From NCBI GenBank assembly GCA_946811185.2, contig OX328107.1, positions 12,799,565 to 12,863,564 on the forward strand: 64,000 nucleotides of DNA. Direction: 5' to 3'. Made by a program: the position numbers and the translations under genes. The DNA is from Hippopus hippopus (lineage: Eukaryota; Mollusca; Bivalvia; Cardiida; Cardiidae). This document shows positions 52,136 through 63,592 of the stretch, one piece after another; positions within the stretch are counted from its first letter, which is position 1; each line of letters opens with the position of its first letter. Below the pieces are notes generated by a model. That model had not been told where the DNA came from. It was given only the letters and a program-made list of their open reading frames with translations, and made no database searches.

Positions 52136-52490
52136 ACTATGAATAAGTTCTGGTGAAGACAGTACAGACTGACTTTTTCTACATATTCTGTCGATTAATA
52201 AACATACCATAAATATTTCCAATAAAATACCGTCACCTTATGTATTTAATGTTATATTGTTTGATGAACCATTTTTTTTTTTTTTTTTCTTCTTTTGAGA
52301 AAACGTCTCCATATTAACTCATGTTTGATGTTCATGTTCACATCGGTCTGTAACCCGCACATGTCTATTAGGGCGGGGTTTATTTACGACAAGAGCAAGC
52401 GGAGCAAGTCAACTTTATGTATGTACAAAATGGGGCGGAGCTTTAACCACGTCGCTCATTCAAAAAGACCAATCGTATTATGTCCTGTAT

Positions 52491-52804
52491 CTTGACCAGC
52501 CTGCATTGCTCAGTTGGTAGAGCGTAGGCCTCGTGAACGTGATGTTTCGGGTCTCTTGAGGGTGTGGGTTTGATTCCCACGGTTCGCCATCTAAAATTAC
52601 TAATAATCTTTCGGATGAGACGTTAAACCGAGGTCTCGTGTGACGGTGCTATACATCGAGCACGTTAAAGAACCAGGCGTAACTTAGGATGGGTTTCGTC
52701 CTGTATCTGCACTATCCCCCGTAAAAATACTAACAGCCTTCAAGGGGCGGCGCCCATATGGGCAACCGGTGGCACCGATAAATAAACGCAAATTCAATCA
52801 ATCA
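52491..52804 (+). mobile_element. Second type of tRNA-derived SINE with 11-bp target duplication
   Basis: tRNA-like head with A box TTGCTCAGTTGGTAGAGCG (about 52509) and B box GGTTTGATTCCC (about 52567). The central domain contains GGATGAGACGTTAAACCGAG and GCACGTTAAAGAACCAG, a pattern shared by several deeply conserved animal SINE domains. The tail is (AATC)n. The direct repeat ATGTCCTGTAT is at 52480-52490 and 52805-52815. Confidence 0.88.
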
Positions 52805-53049
52805 ATGTCCTGTATGTCGCTGAATGAATATTTATAGAGCACAGCATCACTTTGTGATCTTCACTTTCAAACGATAAAGCGGGTATTAAAGAGTTTCTAA
52901 AAGTCTAAAGAAAAATGTTACAACTTATCGTACTTCATTACAATACCAGTTCTCCGTTTCGACCAATGTTGTGTCAATAGACTTAATATCGTAACATTTT
53001 TAACTCCTTTTTTTCCGACTTTCGAGTTTAATGATGATTTTGAGGTAAA

Positions 53050-53460
53050 AAAAAACTTACATGTATACCCATTTTGAACTATATGACTGGTTGATGAAGG
53101 GATAGATCGAAGGTGAATTTTTTATTACAAAAGGCCGGCTTTTTGTTACAAATGCTGTTCTCCATTCCATTCACTTTTGTACTAAACAGCCGTCTGTTAT
53201 AACACTCCTAAAATACTTTTTCCACCCTTCCTGATTTTTCTGTTTACTTTAGGGTTCAAAACATACAATAATATCCACTTTGAACTATATGGGTGAATAT
53301 TGAAGGAATTTAATGAGGTTGAAATGTTTGTTATGAGCATGATGTTTTCGTCAATTTTTGAGTTAAAATCATCCATTTGTAACCGTTTTGAACATATGAG
53401 TTAATAATGAAAGAATATAGCGAAGTTGAAAACTTTATTGCAAAAAGCCGTTTTGTCACG
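53050..53460 (-). repeat. Inverted relatives of the 48.5-50.4 kb satellite
   Basis: Minus-strand phrases (ATATAGTTCAAA, TAAACAGAAA, GTTATAACAGACGGC) match satellite units; two units are present. Confidence 0.6.
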
Positions 53461-53577
53461 AAAGTGTTTCTAACAGTGCATGACCTGATAACTTAGTTTG
53501 TAGAACACCTACATGGTGATTGAGAGGTCCCCGGTTCTTAAATAGGTATATTGATCGGGCTTGTGGTGTTTTTTTTT

Positions 53578-54030
53578 TTTACGCCAACCTTACGTTTACA
53601 CCATGTTCCCGGCAGCCACGGCAGCCCCGTTTCTAACAACCGTGGACAAAACGGGATTGACGTAATACAACGCAGAGGAACGGGATAAGCAAACTTGATC
53701 GTATCAGAACTTACCAGCACGTAACAAGCTGTAACAAGACTCAGAGACGATCCGTATTTGGACGTGGAAGTCCTTTTTTCAACGGTATCGATCAGGCCGT
53801 AGTGGAACGCAACGAACAACCCGTTCCGCTACGGTTTGTTAGGTTTCTCATCAGCACCGGGACTGCCATGGCAAATTTTTTGACCGTCAAAAAATCCTGC
53901 ACGGCAACCCCGGCGATCACGGTCTGACAAGCTTGCTTATCCCGTTCCTCTGCGTTGTATTACCTCAATCCCATTTTGTCCACGGTTGTCAGAAACATGG
54001 CTGCCGGGAACATGGTGTAAACGTAGGATC
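53578..54030. repeat. Inverted repeat with ~110-bp arms
   Basis: The left arm (about 53583-53693, with ACACCATGTTCCCGGCAGCC) and the right arm (53931-54030, with GGCTGCCGGGAACATGGTGT) are reverse complements, enclosing about 240 bp. Another copy of the outer end lies at 54147-54190. Probably a foldback transposon. Confidence 0.75.
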
Positions 54031-54199
54031 CCTCCAAGGCTTGTCACGGATACCGTGAGGTACCGTAAAGACACTTAACTAAACTTGGTAATGGAGAGAA
54101 AAAAACAACAAAATGTCACGACACACCACGTTTCGGACAAACAGGGCTGACGTGGCTGCCGGGAACATGGCCGGTGTAAACGTAGGGTAAGTAAATTTC

Positions 54200-56042
54200 A
54201 CGCATACAAAAGATCACTAAACCGAGTTGGTAAATTACTCCATTTAAGCCAGAGTCTCTATAAAGATACATTATAACAGTTCTTTTGCCAAAATCTCTTG
54301 AATAAATTGAATTCAAGGTTGACTTCTCGTAAGAAAAGTGTTGGCGAAACTATTCTTCAGAGAAATTATAATATGTACAGTACTAAAACTTTAGAAAGCA
54401 AACTAATTTGCAGTTTCACTCTATTCTTCTTGCCGCTCTATTATACTCTATTATACTCTGCTAGATAAAAACATCGTGGGGAGAGAAGTCTCAACCGAAC
54501 ACTCCATTACGAAAACAAGAAAGATACTATGTGTTGAAATGACGATGTTTTTTTTTTTTTTTCTTTTTTTCACAACTGTTTTGCTGTTTTAATTTAAATG
54601 TTGAAATAGATCTAGATGTAGATGGACTTGAACGGTTTTTTTTTTTTTAATTGTCTTTGAAATCATTGTTTCCTGTTGTTTTATGAGTTATTTGATAAAT
54701 TCAATATGAAAAACAAATAAAACATGACCTTAAGGACAATGTTGGAGTTTACGGATTTGTCTGTCGGACTGAAGTTGTTATATGGACCGAAGGTCAGGTC
54801 CATATAATATCTTTTATCCTTAAACTTCCAAATTGTCCAAAAAGCTGTGCATAATTTGTTATATAACTGACAGTTATACGGGTGCTTTTTACATTGAACG
54901 AAACTTCAGATGTATGGAAGGGGACGTCGTGGGGTCATCTAATCCGCAAATAGATTTGAACTAGAAGAGTGTTCTGATAGCTCAGTAGTAGAATACCCTC
55001 ACAGTGAGCACAGTGTTCAAGGTGCGGGTCCCAGTCGGGCTGCTATTCTTCTACAGTTACATGTTTCGCCAATAGTGTTAATCCAAAACAGTAGGATTTG
55101 TCGTTTATCGACATAAAGCCAGTTATTGAAGTGAGATCCATTCAAGTTAGTTACATTACTTTAATGAGGTATTTCTTACGCCGTAATATATATATATATT
55201 ACGCGCCACTTCATGTATGTTTACTTTAGAATGTTTTTATGGATGCCTTACGTCATCATAACAAGTTGTTAGACCGTTTGGAGCGTCTCCACAGATTCAA
55301 GTTGATAGATAAGCAAAACAGTAATTTTGATAATTGCTCTTATGGATCTTTTATTGTTATACTAAATTCCTAATTATAATTTTCATTGCATTTATTTCGG
55401 GTGTAAAGTTGTTGAGTAAGCAGACATCATGTTATGAGTAGGTTAATAACTTTGTTTATTCTATTTATAGCTTGACATTCCTTTCTTTTGTCAACATTAT
55501 AGGAATTTAATCGATCCGGTTGCTCTTAAAAAAAGAAAGGGGGGGATTATTAGGTTAGGAGTTTATTTATTCAGTTATTTCTTGATTTACGAGGGCAGGT
55601 GACCTAGAGTTGTGAAATCTGCGATTTCAGCTGTCTGTGAGTTTTTCTTGCGATATTTTGATGGTGTCGGTTGAAGCTCTATTTTTTTACACTCGTTTGT
55701 TAGCTTTGAAGAACACGTCAAGTTGTTGTCATAACGTCTTCGTGGCCTGCATCCTGCGAAAACTTTGACAGCTTCTAATACCTGTCATTACCGAAGATAT
55801 TTACTTGTTATTCAGTTGTTCACTATCAAAATTGGCACTCATGAATGAATACCCAGTGGTTTTGCAAGTAACTCTCATAGCATTATGAGAGAATAATACC
55901 CCTATTTTTGACTTAAGGTTTTCACTCACAAACAAGCAATTGCGGCTGTGCATTGGCACCCACATGCGATGCAGTAGTTTGAAATATCATATGAAATTTG
56001 TTGAGCAGATCTCTAACATTGTTTAGTTAGTATATTTCAGTT
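54200..56042. other. No gene seen
   Basis: Holds a hairpin TTATATGGACC/GGTCCATATAA at 54779-54808, poly-T runs at 54548-54562 and 54636-54649, a degenerate tRNA-like stretch at about 54968-55050 (TAGCTCAGTAGTAGAAT) and an (AT)n patch at 55188-55200. The 5' part of the DIRS-like element probably begins somewhere in 55.5-56.0 kb, but no terminal repeat was recognised. Confidence 0.45.
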
Positions 56043-57060
56043 ATGGCAACTAAGCGAAAGAGAGCAAAAGCAAGCGAATGCGAGGATGCTACCGACAAGA
56101 TTGTGGAGAAGGTGATAGAAAAGCTAGTCCAGACCCCTCAGTTAATTGGTGTGGCCAGTGCAAGAGCTAATTCCCAGGCACCAAAGTTATTTCCTGAACT
56201 AGGAAGGACCAACAGTCTCCTGATGGACAGCCTTTGGATAGTGGTAATATCTTTATGACCCATTCCATTAATGACTCTTTAAGGGCACATATCACATTTG
56301 CTGTCCGACATAAAATAATAAACTTAGAATTTGTTGACTTTAATTCCCTGTTACCATCCCCAAAAGTAACTTCAGAATCATGTAATCGTGTAAATTTCTT
56401 AGATGGAGAGTTGGTACTATAAAAGCGTAATAACGCCCCAAAACTAGCAAAACATCGAGAATTGGACAGATGTCTTTATTATATTCACCGACATTTATAC
56501 ATCAGCGCATCCGAAACAAATTCATGATCTATGGAAATATATGAGCATCATACGTCTTGGCGCATCTCGCTATGGTGGATTTGGCTGGAGACTTTATGAC
56601 AAACAATTTCGACTCAAGAAGTCAAACAACAATCAGATTTTGTGGGCTGCTGTTGACCAAGAGCTTTGGTTGTTGTATATGTTGAATGTCGGTCCAGTAG
56701 CAAATTCTTTGTCTTTGAAATCAGATGCTAGAAAGTGATATAACTTTAATAATGGGTATTGTCTCAAGTCAGCGTGCTATTTTAAGCATCTATGTTTACG
56801 CTGTAATGCTAACCATCCATTAGTAGCTTGTAATGCTGCTAAGTTTTCACAGAATTCCATGTCTAATTGTAGGTTCACTGCTAGAAGCCAAAATACTCAA
56901 TGGCCACGGTTTGCAAGCCCTATCACTGGTGACCAAGAGCAACATCGATTTGGGGTCAGGGGCAGATCATCAACTCCAAGAATCAATTTCAGAAACCCAA
57001 ATGGCAACTTTGAATCTAGGGCAAAGCCCAATTAAACTACAATCATTCAATCAGGCTCTT
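56043..57060 (+). pseudogene. DIRS-like gag remnant
   Basis: Starts MATKRKRAKASECEDATDKI. Later frames give FGWRLYDKQFRLKKSNNNQI and a Cys/His cluster GYCLKSACYFKHLCLRCNAN followed by HPLVAC (about 56757-56830), typical of the gag C-terminus of DIRS-type elements. At least three frame changes are needed. Confidence 0.75.
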
Positions 57061-58620
57061 TTAGATTACCCAAATGAAACCATCAAACAAGAATTAATTG
57101 ATGGGTTCACTTTTGGTTTTAAATTGCATTATTCAGGTCCTCGCCATTTCAGAGATTGCAATAATTTAATATCTGTGAAACAAAATGGAGATGCAGCTTG
57201 GAAATTAGTTATGAAAGAAGTAAATCTTGAGAGGATAGCTGGCCCGTTTAATGTTTGTGCCCTTAAAAATCTTAGGATCTCGCCTAGTGGTCTCGTTAGG
57301 AAGAAAAACGACTCATTTAGACTTATTTAACATTTGTCTTATCCAGCTGGATCAAGTGTAAATGACCATATAGATCCTGCTATGTGCAGTGTTCAATATG
57401 CATCGTTTGACAATGCAATTTCTATGATAAGATCTCTGGGTGTAGGGGCATTATTGGGAAAAATGGACATTAAGTCAGCATTCAGGCTTTTACCAGTAAA
57501 TCCACTTGACTTTGAGTTACTTGGTTTCAAATTGGCAGACAAGTATTTCTTTGACAAGTGTCTGCCAATGGGTTGCTCTATATCGTGTTCTTTATTTGAA
57601 AAATTTTCAACTTTTTTGGAATGGTTACTAGTTAAACATACAAAAAAATAGAAATATCATGCATTACTTAGATGACCTCTTGTTTGGGGGAAAGAAACGT
57701 TCACTTGAATGTAAAAATTCCATGATTTGCTTTGAAGAACTTTGCCTTGAATTAGGCGTGCCGTTGTCAGAGACTAAAACAGAAGGCCCAACGAAGGTCT
57801 TATTTTCTTGGGTTTGGAAATTGATACAATGAAAATGGAAATCCGTATTCCACAGTCAATAATTGAAGATGTAAAGAAAAATCTTTTATTTGCTCTGGGT
57901 AAAAAGAAAATCACAATGAAAATATATAGTCTTCGGCTCGCTTTTTAAATTATTGGTGCAAGAGCAATACCTTCCATTCGAGCCTTTTGTAGTAGAATCA
58001 TATGCGTCCATGTTTGGAGTTTCTAAATCCTACCATTTCAGTCGTGTTACAAGACAAATTAAGGATGACCTCCAGACAATAGTACTTTTTCTTGAATTTT
58101 TCGACGGAGTATGTTACTTACCTGATGCAGAGTGGGTAAGTTATCATGATTTATACCTGTATACTGATGCCGCTTGGGGATCAGACCTGCGTTGTTTTTG
58201 AGCAACACTGGATTTTCTTCCAGTGGCCAAAATCTTTGGGTTTGAAAGGTCTATTGAAAGAAGCTTCATTCTTAGAGCTAACTCCAATTGTCTTGGCATT
58301 CCAAACATGGGGTCATTATCTCAAGGGTAAAAAGATTATACTGAATACAGACAATATTGCTCTAGTTTCAATTCTTAATAAAAAATCATCAAAGTCATTG
58401 AGGATAATGCATTTACTTAGGCCCCTCATTCTACAGTGTTTGTTTTTCAACATTCAATATAAAGCTGTTCATAAAGTTGGTAAAGAAGATTGTATAGCTG
58501 ACGCTTTATCTCGTAAGCAATGGGTTCGTTTTCAGCATCTGGCACCCAGAGCAGAAAAGTACCCATCAACTATTCCACAAGTTTTTCACGTGATGCTATC
58601 AAAGATAGAGCAGACCTGCT
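57060..58620 (+). pseudogene. DIRS-like reverse transcriptase and RNase H remnant
   Basis: Blocks in order: LIDGFTFGFKLHYSGPR (about 57094-57144), ISPSGLVRKK, MDIKSAFRLLPVNP (57465-57506), LPMGCSISCSLFEKF (57563-57607), YLDD at 57665-57676, YTDAAWGSD (RNase H first Asp, about 58160), LELTPIVLAFQTWG, LNTDNIALV and ADALSRKQW (about 58498-58525). One stop (TAA near 57329) and frame changes interrupt it. Confidence 0.88.
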
Positions 58621-58692
58621 AATGACAGCTTCAATTGCAACAAATACTCACCAGCCATATATGACTGGTCTGAAAGTTTTTAATGAATTTAG
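58612..58692 (+). pseudogene. DIRS-like tyrosine recombinase, part before the LINE insertion
   Basis: Reads ADLLMTASIATNTHQPYMTG and KVFNEF, the start of the core-binding domain of a YR. The last 14 bases are the LINE target site. Confidence 0.75.
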
Positions 58693-59363
58693 TCCCCCAG
58701 CCGGACGGGGGTAGAATTCGCCGGCTGCCGTCCTGCAGAGTGGTAAGACCCCACCAATGGACCCGCCTGTTTGCCGTGGGTGGAGACTCGTAAGCAGGAA
58801 AAGAGGGTCCTAGCAGTTGAGGGGAGCCCAGGGATCTCCAGCTCTTCAACACACTGCTTTGGCCTCGGCTTCTGTGTAAACGAGAGCCTAGATGGGCCCG
58901 GTCTAGTGCAATCGGCTGGTCGCTTTTAGATTTTGGGCATTTTGGGTTTATTTCATAAAGTTCTAACACTGTTACTGGTGTAAAAGAGAAACATCTATTT
59001 TGTATGTATCACATTTGTTTTCTTGAAACCGCACGTATCACCAACTTGCCTGATTATATACACGTATATATTTGCACAGCATTAATTTGTCCATTTTATC
59101 TACTTTTTTTTTTTTTTGGCGTATTTTAGTCCCTAGTCTAATATAGGCTCATGGGCTAATTGGGTTATGTAGGTCTTTTGATTTGGCTTTGACTTGCGTG
59201 GGTGCATCCTGATCTGGGGATGTTGCCACGCATTTTCTTTGCCTAATTGTCTGATTTGTATGGCCTAAGTATATCATTTGGGTAACCCTGACATGCAGAG
59301 CTGGATTCTCCGCTCTAATAGCCATGTCCTCTTTGTAGGACTCCATGGTGGGAGGGGCCGCAA
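58693..59363 (+). promoter_or_regulatory. LINE 5' UTR
   Basis: Starts TCCCCCAGCCGGACGGGGGT and is GC-richer than the surroundings for about 200 bp (58693-58930). Full-length I/Jockey-type LINEs carry an internal Pol II promoter here; the exact promoter is not visible. Confidence 0.55.
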
Positions 59364-60416
59364 ATGATGAACATTAAAATTTCAACCATGGATAACCAAA
59401 CGAAAAAAAGAACACGGAAAGACTATGATAGTGAACAGGCTGAACCGGAATCGACTGGACCTTTTGCCCGCTTCTTGATTATCGAATCGCTGCAACAAGA
59501 AAAACTATTGGCAAAGTTGTCACCCTTTGTTATCGAAAAAGTACTTGTTTCTTTGGCAGGCTCTCCAAAGTCTGTTAAAAAGCTTAAAAACGGCACTTTG
59601 TTAGTGGAAGTTGAAAAGCCGCAACATTCGAAAAACCTTTTGGCCTTGAAACGATTTATTGAAATACCTGCAAAATGCACAGCGCACGGTACTCTGAACT
59701 CATCCAGAGGTATAATCAGGTGTCCTGATTTGGCTGGTGTGGACGAACAAGAAATTGTAACGGAATTATCGACTCAGAATGTTATTGAGGCTAGACGTAT
59801 TCGTGTTTTTTGGGATGGTATCCGGAAAGACACCAATACCATAGTTCTCAAATTCAGAACGGCTATCCTACCGAAAACTCTGAAAGTCGGATACATGAAG
59901 GTTCCTGTTGATCTTTACATCCCAAACCCACTTCAATGTTATAGATGTTTTAAGTTTGGCCACCATGAAAGGCAGTGTGACGCTGACGATCACAGTAAAA
60001 GATGCGGAACCAATGAAGTTGAAACGTATCATATCGACCCTTGTGAAAAACCGTTGAAATGTTTGAATTGTGGTGAGGAACACTATTCCACATCCAGATC
60101 ATGTAAAGTCTGGAAGAGTGAAAAAGAAATCATCACCATAAAATATCGGGAAAGCCTGTCATTTTCGGAAGCTAGAAAAATTGTAGATACACGACAAGCA
60201 CTGGGTGCATCTTACTCCAGTGTGACCAAATCAAATGCAGCAAAATCAGTCACTTTGAAAGATGCTCAAACACAGACTAATAATGCCTCGGTCCAAACAG
60301 ATTCAACAAAGCAACAAGCTTCCACAGCAGCCAAACATCAGCAACCTGTAGTTAACAAAAAACCAGAAAGCCTGTTCCAAAAAGTCCTATTAAATCTCCA
60401 AAAAAGGTCCGCTTAG
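59364..60416 (+). CDS. LINE ORF1 (gag-like, zinc knuckles), 350 codons, frameshifted near its end
   Basis: RNA-binding coat protein of the LINE. Residues about 90-180 form a conserved domain (FIEIPAKCTAHGTLNSSRGI, VTELSTQNVIEARRI). Zinc-knuckle clusters follow: CYRCFKFGHHERQC (CX2CX4HX4C, about residue 193) and CLNCGEEHYSTSRSC (about residue 234). The frame ends at 60416, but the next frame continues as RKPVPKSPIKSPKKVRLDRL to a TGA at 60560-60562, so a small indel near the A6 run at about 60357 probably truncated the protein. Confidence 0.85.
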   Translation: MMNIKISTMDNQTKKRTRKDYDSEQAEPESTGPFARFLIIESLQQEKLLAKLSPFVIEKVLVSLAGSPKSVKKLKNGTLLVEVEKPQHSKNLLALKRFIEIPAKCTAHGTLNSSRGIIRCPDLAGVDEQEIVTELSTQNVIEARRIRVFWDGIRKDTNTIVLKFRTAILPKTLKVGYMKVPVDLYIPNPLQCYRCFKFGHHERQCDADDHSKRCGTNEVETYHIDPCEKPLKCLNCGEEHYSTSRSCKVWKSEKEIITIKYRESLSFSEARKIVDTRQALGASYSSVTKSNAAKSVTLKDAQTQTNNASVQTDSTKQQASTAAKHQQPVVNKKPESLFQKVLLNLQKRSA

Positions 60417-60558
60417 ATCGCCTTCCAAAGGGATCTGACGACCAAATTCAACAACACAACCGCTTCCAATGTCTTGAAGAAGACATGGAAGCGGAAAACG
60501 GCCCTGCAGAAACTAATACAAATAAGCAAGGTCGTATTATCAAACTAAATAATAAGAA

Positions 60559-62690
60559 ATGAATCAGTACATACTTCCAGTGTTTTATGGTATCTTTCTT
60601 ACACTAACTTTAGTAATGAATAACACCATTCTGCAATGGAACTGTCGTAGCATCAAGGCTAACTTCGAGGAATTAAAACTTTTAATTAATGAACAGAAAC
60701 CAGTTGCAATATCTTTGCAGGAGACATTTCTTAAAGACTCCGACAAATTATCCTTAAAATACCATTCTTGTTACTTCAAAAACTTCAGTGGTAACGATAA
60801 AGCTTCGGGGGGAGTAGCAACAGTAGTAAATAACAGTGTTCCGCACCGTTTTGTTAAGCTTTAAACTACACTACAAGCAGTTGCGGTGAGCATTTCCCTC
60901 AATAAAACCACAACTTTGTGTTCTCTTTATCTTCCACCTAGCTCACCAATCGATGTTAAGAAACTTGATGATCTTATCAATCAATTGCCGAAACCTTTTA
61001 TTTTAACAGGAGATTTCAATTCCAATCATACATTATAGGGATGTACACATACAAATGATAAAGGCCGAACCATTGAAAGTTTTATCACAGATCATAACCT
61101 CGTTTTGCTCAATGATAAATCTTCAGCGTATCTACATCCTGCAACTGGTTCTTATTCATCTTTAGACTTAACCTTATGCAGTCCAGAGATTTTTATTTAC
61201 TTGAATTGGAAGGTTGATGATGATCTTCATGGAAGTGATCATTTCCCGGTCGTAGTATCGGAGGTTGGACCATCTATACAACAACGTCCGCAGCGTTGGA
61301 AACTTCATAAAGCAAATTGGGAACAATTCAAAATTCATTGCGAACAATCAATTGACCCAAATGCTTTTGACGAATGTGAAAATCCAGCAGAACTGTTTAC
61401 TTTCTTACTCTACTCGACTGCAGAGAATTCACTTCCTCGGACATCGACAAAACCGAAGCATCCAAGTAAACCATGGTTTAACGATGAATGCAAGAAGGCT
61501 ATAGCTGAGTGAAAATCTGTTCTCAGAAATTTCAATCTGAGACCTACTCAGGAGAATCTTGTAAAATTCAAAATCGCACGTGAGAGAGCACGGCGAACAA
61601 TTAAGCAAAGTAAACGTGCGTCTTGGCATCAGTATGTATCTACATTAAATTCTAGATCGTCTGTCAAAAAGACATGGGAAATGATACGGAAAATTAATGG
61701 TAAAAGCATTTCCCATAGTATTGGTCATCTAGATACGGATGAGGGGAATTTTAAATCTAAACATGATATTGCCAACATGCTAGCTGATACATTTGCAAAG
61801 AAATCTTCTTCCACGAATTATTCATCTACGTTCCAATAATTTCAGATCGCAAAAGAGAAATCCAAACTGAATTTTAAATCTGATACCATGGAATACCATA
61901 ACAAAGACTTTACTATTAAAGAGCTAAGAAAGGCCCTAAAAATGTTTCACGACACTGCAGTTGGGTCTGACATATCCATTATCAGTTCCTTAAACACTTA
62001 CCGTATCGTTCCCTCCATTGTTTACTCCAAATTTTAAATAAAATCTGAAAGACAGGGGTTCTTCCAGACTCCTGGAAAGAAGCTATAGTTATACCTATAC
62101 CAAAGCCTGGCAAAGATTCTACAAATCCTAATAATTACCGCCCTATAGCCTTAACGAGTTGTATTTGTAAAACCATGGGAAGAATGGTGAATGACCGCCT
62201 TGTTTGGTTTTTAGAGAAAAATAAATTCATTTCCACAAACCAGTGCGGATTTCGTAAACAAAGAAGCACTCTTGATCACTTAGTTCGCTTCGAGACTTTT
62301 ATACGCGAAGCTTTTATAAAGAAGGAACATGTTGTTTCTGTCTTTTTTTATTTAGAAAGTGTTTACGATACCACCTGGAAGTATAGTATTATGAACGACC
62401 TCTATGATTTTGGTATTCGAGGTCGCCTTGTTTTTTTCATTTCTGCCAGTTTAGAGTCAGAGTTGGAAATACATTTTATAGTCCACACGAACAGGAAATG
62501 GGCGTTCCCCAGGGAAGTATCCTCTCAGTTACACTTTTCAGTGTTAAAATTAACAATATTGTTAAATCTGCTTGTCCTGGAGTAGAATGCTTTCTCTATG
62601 TTGACGACTTCTGCATTTGTTATCGGTCAAAACATATGCATACGATCGAAAGACAACTTCAACAGGTCTTAAATAATTTGATTGATTGAT
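60559..62690 (+). pseudogene. LINE ORF2 (endonuclease and RT), interrupted
   Basis: Starts at ATG 60559 with NNTILQWNCRSIKANFEELK. Endonuclease motifs are QET (about 60720), GDFNSNHT (about 61010) and SDHFPV (about 61240). RT motifs are NYRPIALTSC, QCGFRKQRSTLDHL, GVPQGSILS (62500-62526) and YVDD at 62597-62608. Stops (for example after FVKL, 60864) and frame changes occur. After LQQVLNN the SINE intervenes. Confidence 0.88.
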
Positions 62691-62992
62691 TGATTGTATG
62701 GTGTTTAACGCCGTTTTCAACATTATTTCAGTTATATCGCGGCGGCCAGTACACCTATCCATGCTTTCCTGGAGACTCTTTTACCAGTACTCCGCACAAT
62801 TTTCTTTCCAAGCAACTGGCTGCTTTCCCACATAACCATCATAGAAACAATGGTCAGCGGGGGAGAGGAATGAATCCTGTCGCAATGACTATCATCAATC
62901 CTCGGAAAGAAATTGGCCGAGCCAGGGATCGAATCCACGACCCCTTGTTTTCAAGTCCTGCACGCTACCGACTGAGCTACCGGGGCTCGGCT
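62679..62992 (-). mobile_element. tRNA-derived SINE inserted in the LINE RT
   Basis: Minus-strand copy of the 8272-8594 family. The (CAAT)n tail reads as TGATTGATTGATTG at 62680, and the tRNA-like head (B box TTCGATCCC, A box AGCTCAGT on the minus strand) is near 62925-62985. The flanks TTAAATAATT at 62669-62678 and 62993-63002 are the 10-bp duplication. Confidence 0.92.
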
Positions 62993-63270
62993 TTAAATAA
63001 TTCGAATAAATGGTCAAACGAAAACGGTTTTAAATTTTCGAAAACCAAGACAAAATGTATGCATTTCTGTCAGTCGAGGAAACTTCACCTCGACCCGGAC
63101 CTGACACTAGATTGTGTCCGCATTGAGGTCGTTCCAGAATTCAAAGTTTTAGGTCTTTTATTTGCACCTATCAGGGACAGGTACTTTCAGGTTGACAATT
63201 TATAAACACTGTTTGATACTGTGAAGTTGGAATCACTATTTGAATTCTTGAAGGAAGTTAACCTTTTTAA
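62993..63270 (+). pseudogene. LINE ORF2 C-terminal remnant with internal deletion
   Basis: Resumes NSNKWSNENGFKFSKTKTKC and EVVPEFKVLGLLF, then jumps directly to APIRDRYFQVDNL and EFLKEVNLFKKI (stop near 63280). Compared with copy 1, about 1.3 kb (RT thumb, RNase H, most of the C-terminus) is missing at about 63160. Confidence 0.85.
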
Positions 63271-63592
63271 GAAGATTTAGTCTTACGTTTCTTGACTTTT
63301 CTTTTAACAACACTCTTTACACAAATTGTATTGCGGCTTTAGTGGGGAGATTTGTACTCCACTAGAGGTTGTTTTGTTTTAAAATTGATAAGATTTTAGG
63401 GCTTATTGGCCTATACAAAGATTCCTTTTTAATTATTCAAACAAGGTTGCTACCTCATTGTTACTGTTTTATACATAAAGTTCCAACGTTTCACAGTATT
63501 ATCTGAAGCAAAGGCATTAGTATATTTTTAAATGCGCCCAATATGACCTTAGCTGTCGACGGGCCTTGAAACACTATTCATTCATTCTTTCA

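Larger units (their letters stand above)
58693..63592 (+). mobile_element. LINE copy 2, nearly full length with 5' UTR, inserted in the DIRS recombinase
   Basis: A 4.9-kb insertion bounded by the 14-bp direct repeat TTTAATGAATTTAG (58679-58692 and 63593-63606). It has a ~670-bp 5' UTR, ORF1 (gag), ORF2 (APE, RT), a SINE insertion, an internal deletion that removed the RNase H, and the family 3' UTR ending CATTCATTCTTTCA. This copy defines the 5' end of the family. Confidence 0.93.

Noticed and set aside
54968..55050. tRNA gene or SINE head (TAGCTCAGTAGTAG...)
   Set aside because: Weak B box, no acceptor pairing seen, no SINE body or duplication.
60350..60370. Programmed -1 frameshift at the A6 run in LINE ORF1
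   Set aside because: The AAAAAAC heptamer is not aligned with the zero-frame codons, and the shift would extend gag rather than give gag-pol; a simple indel is more likely.
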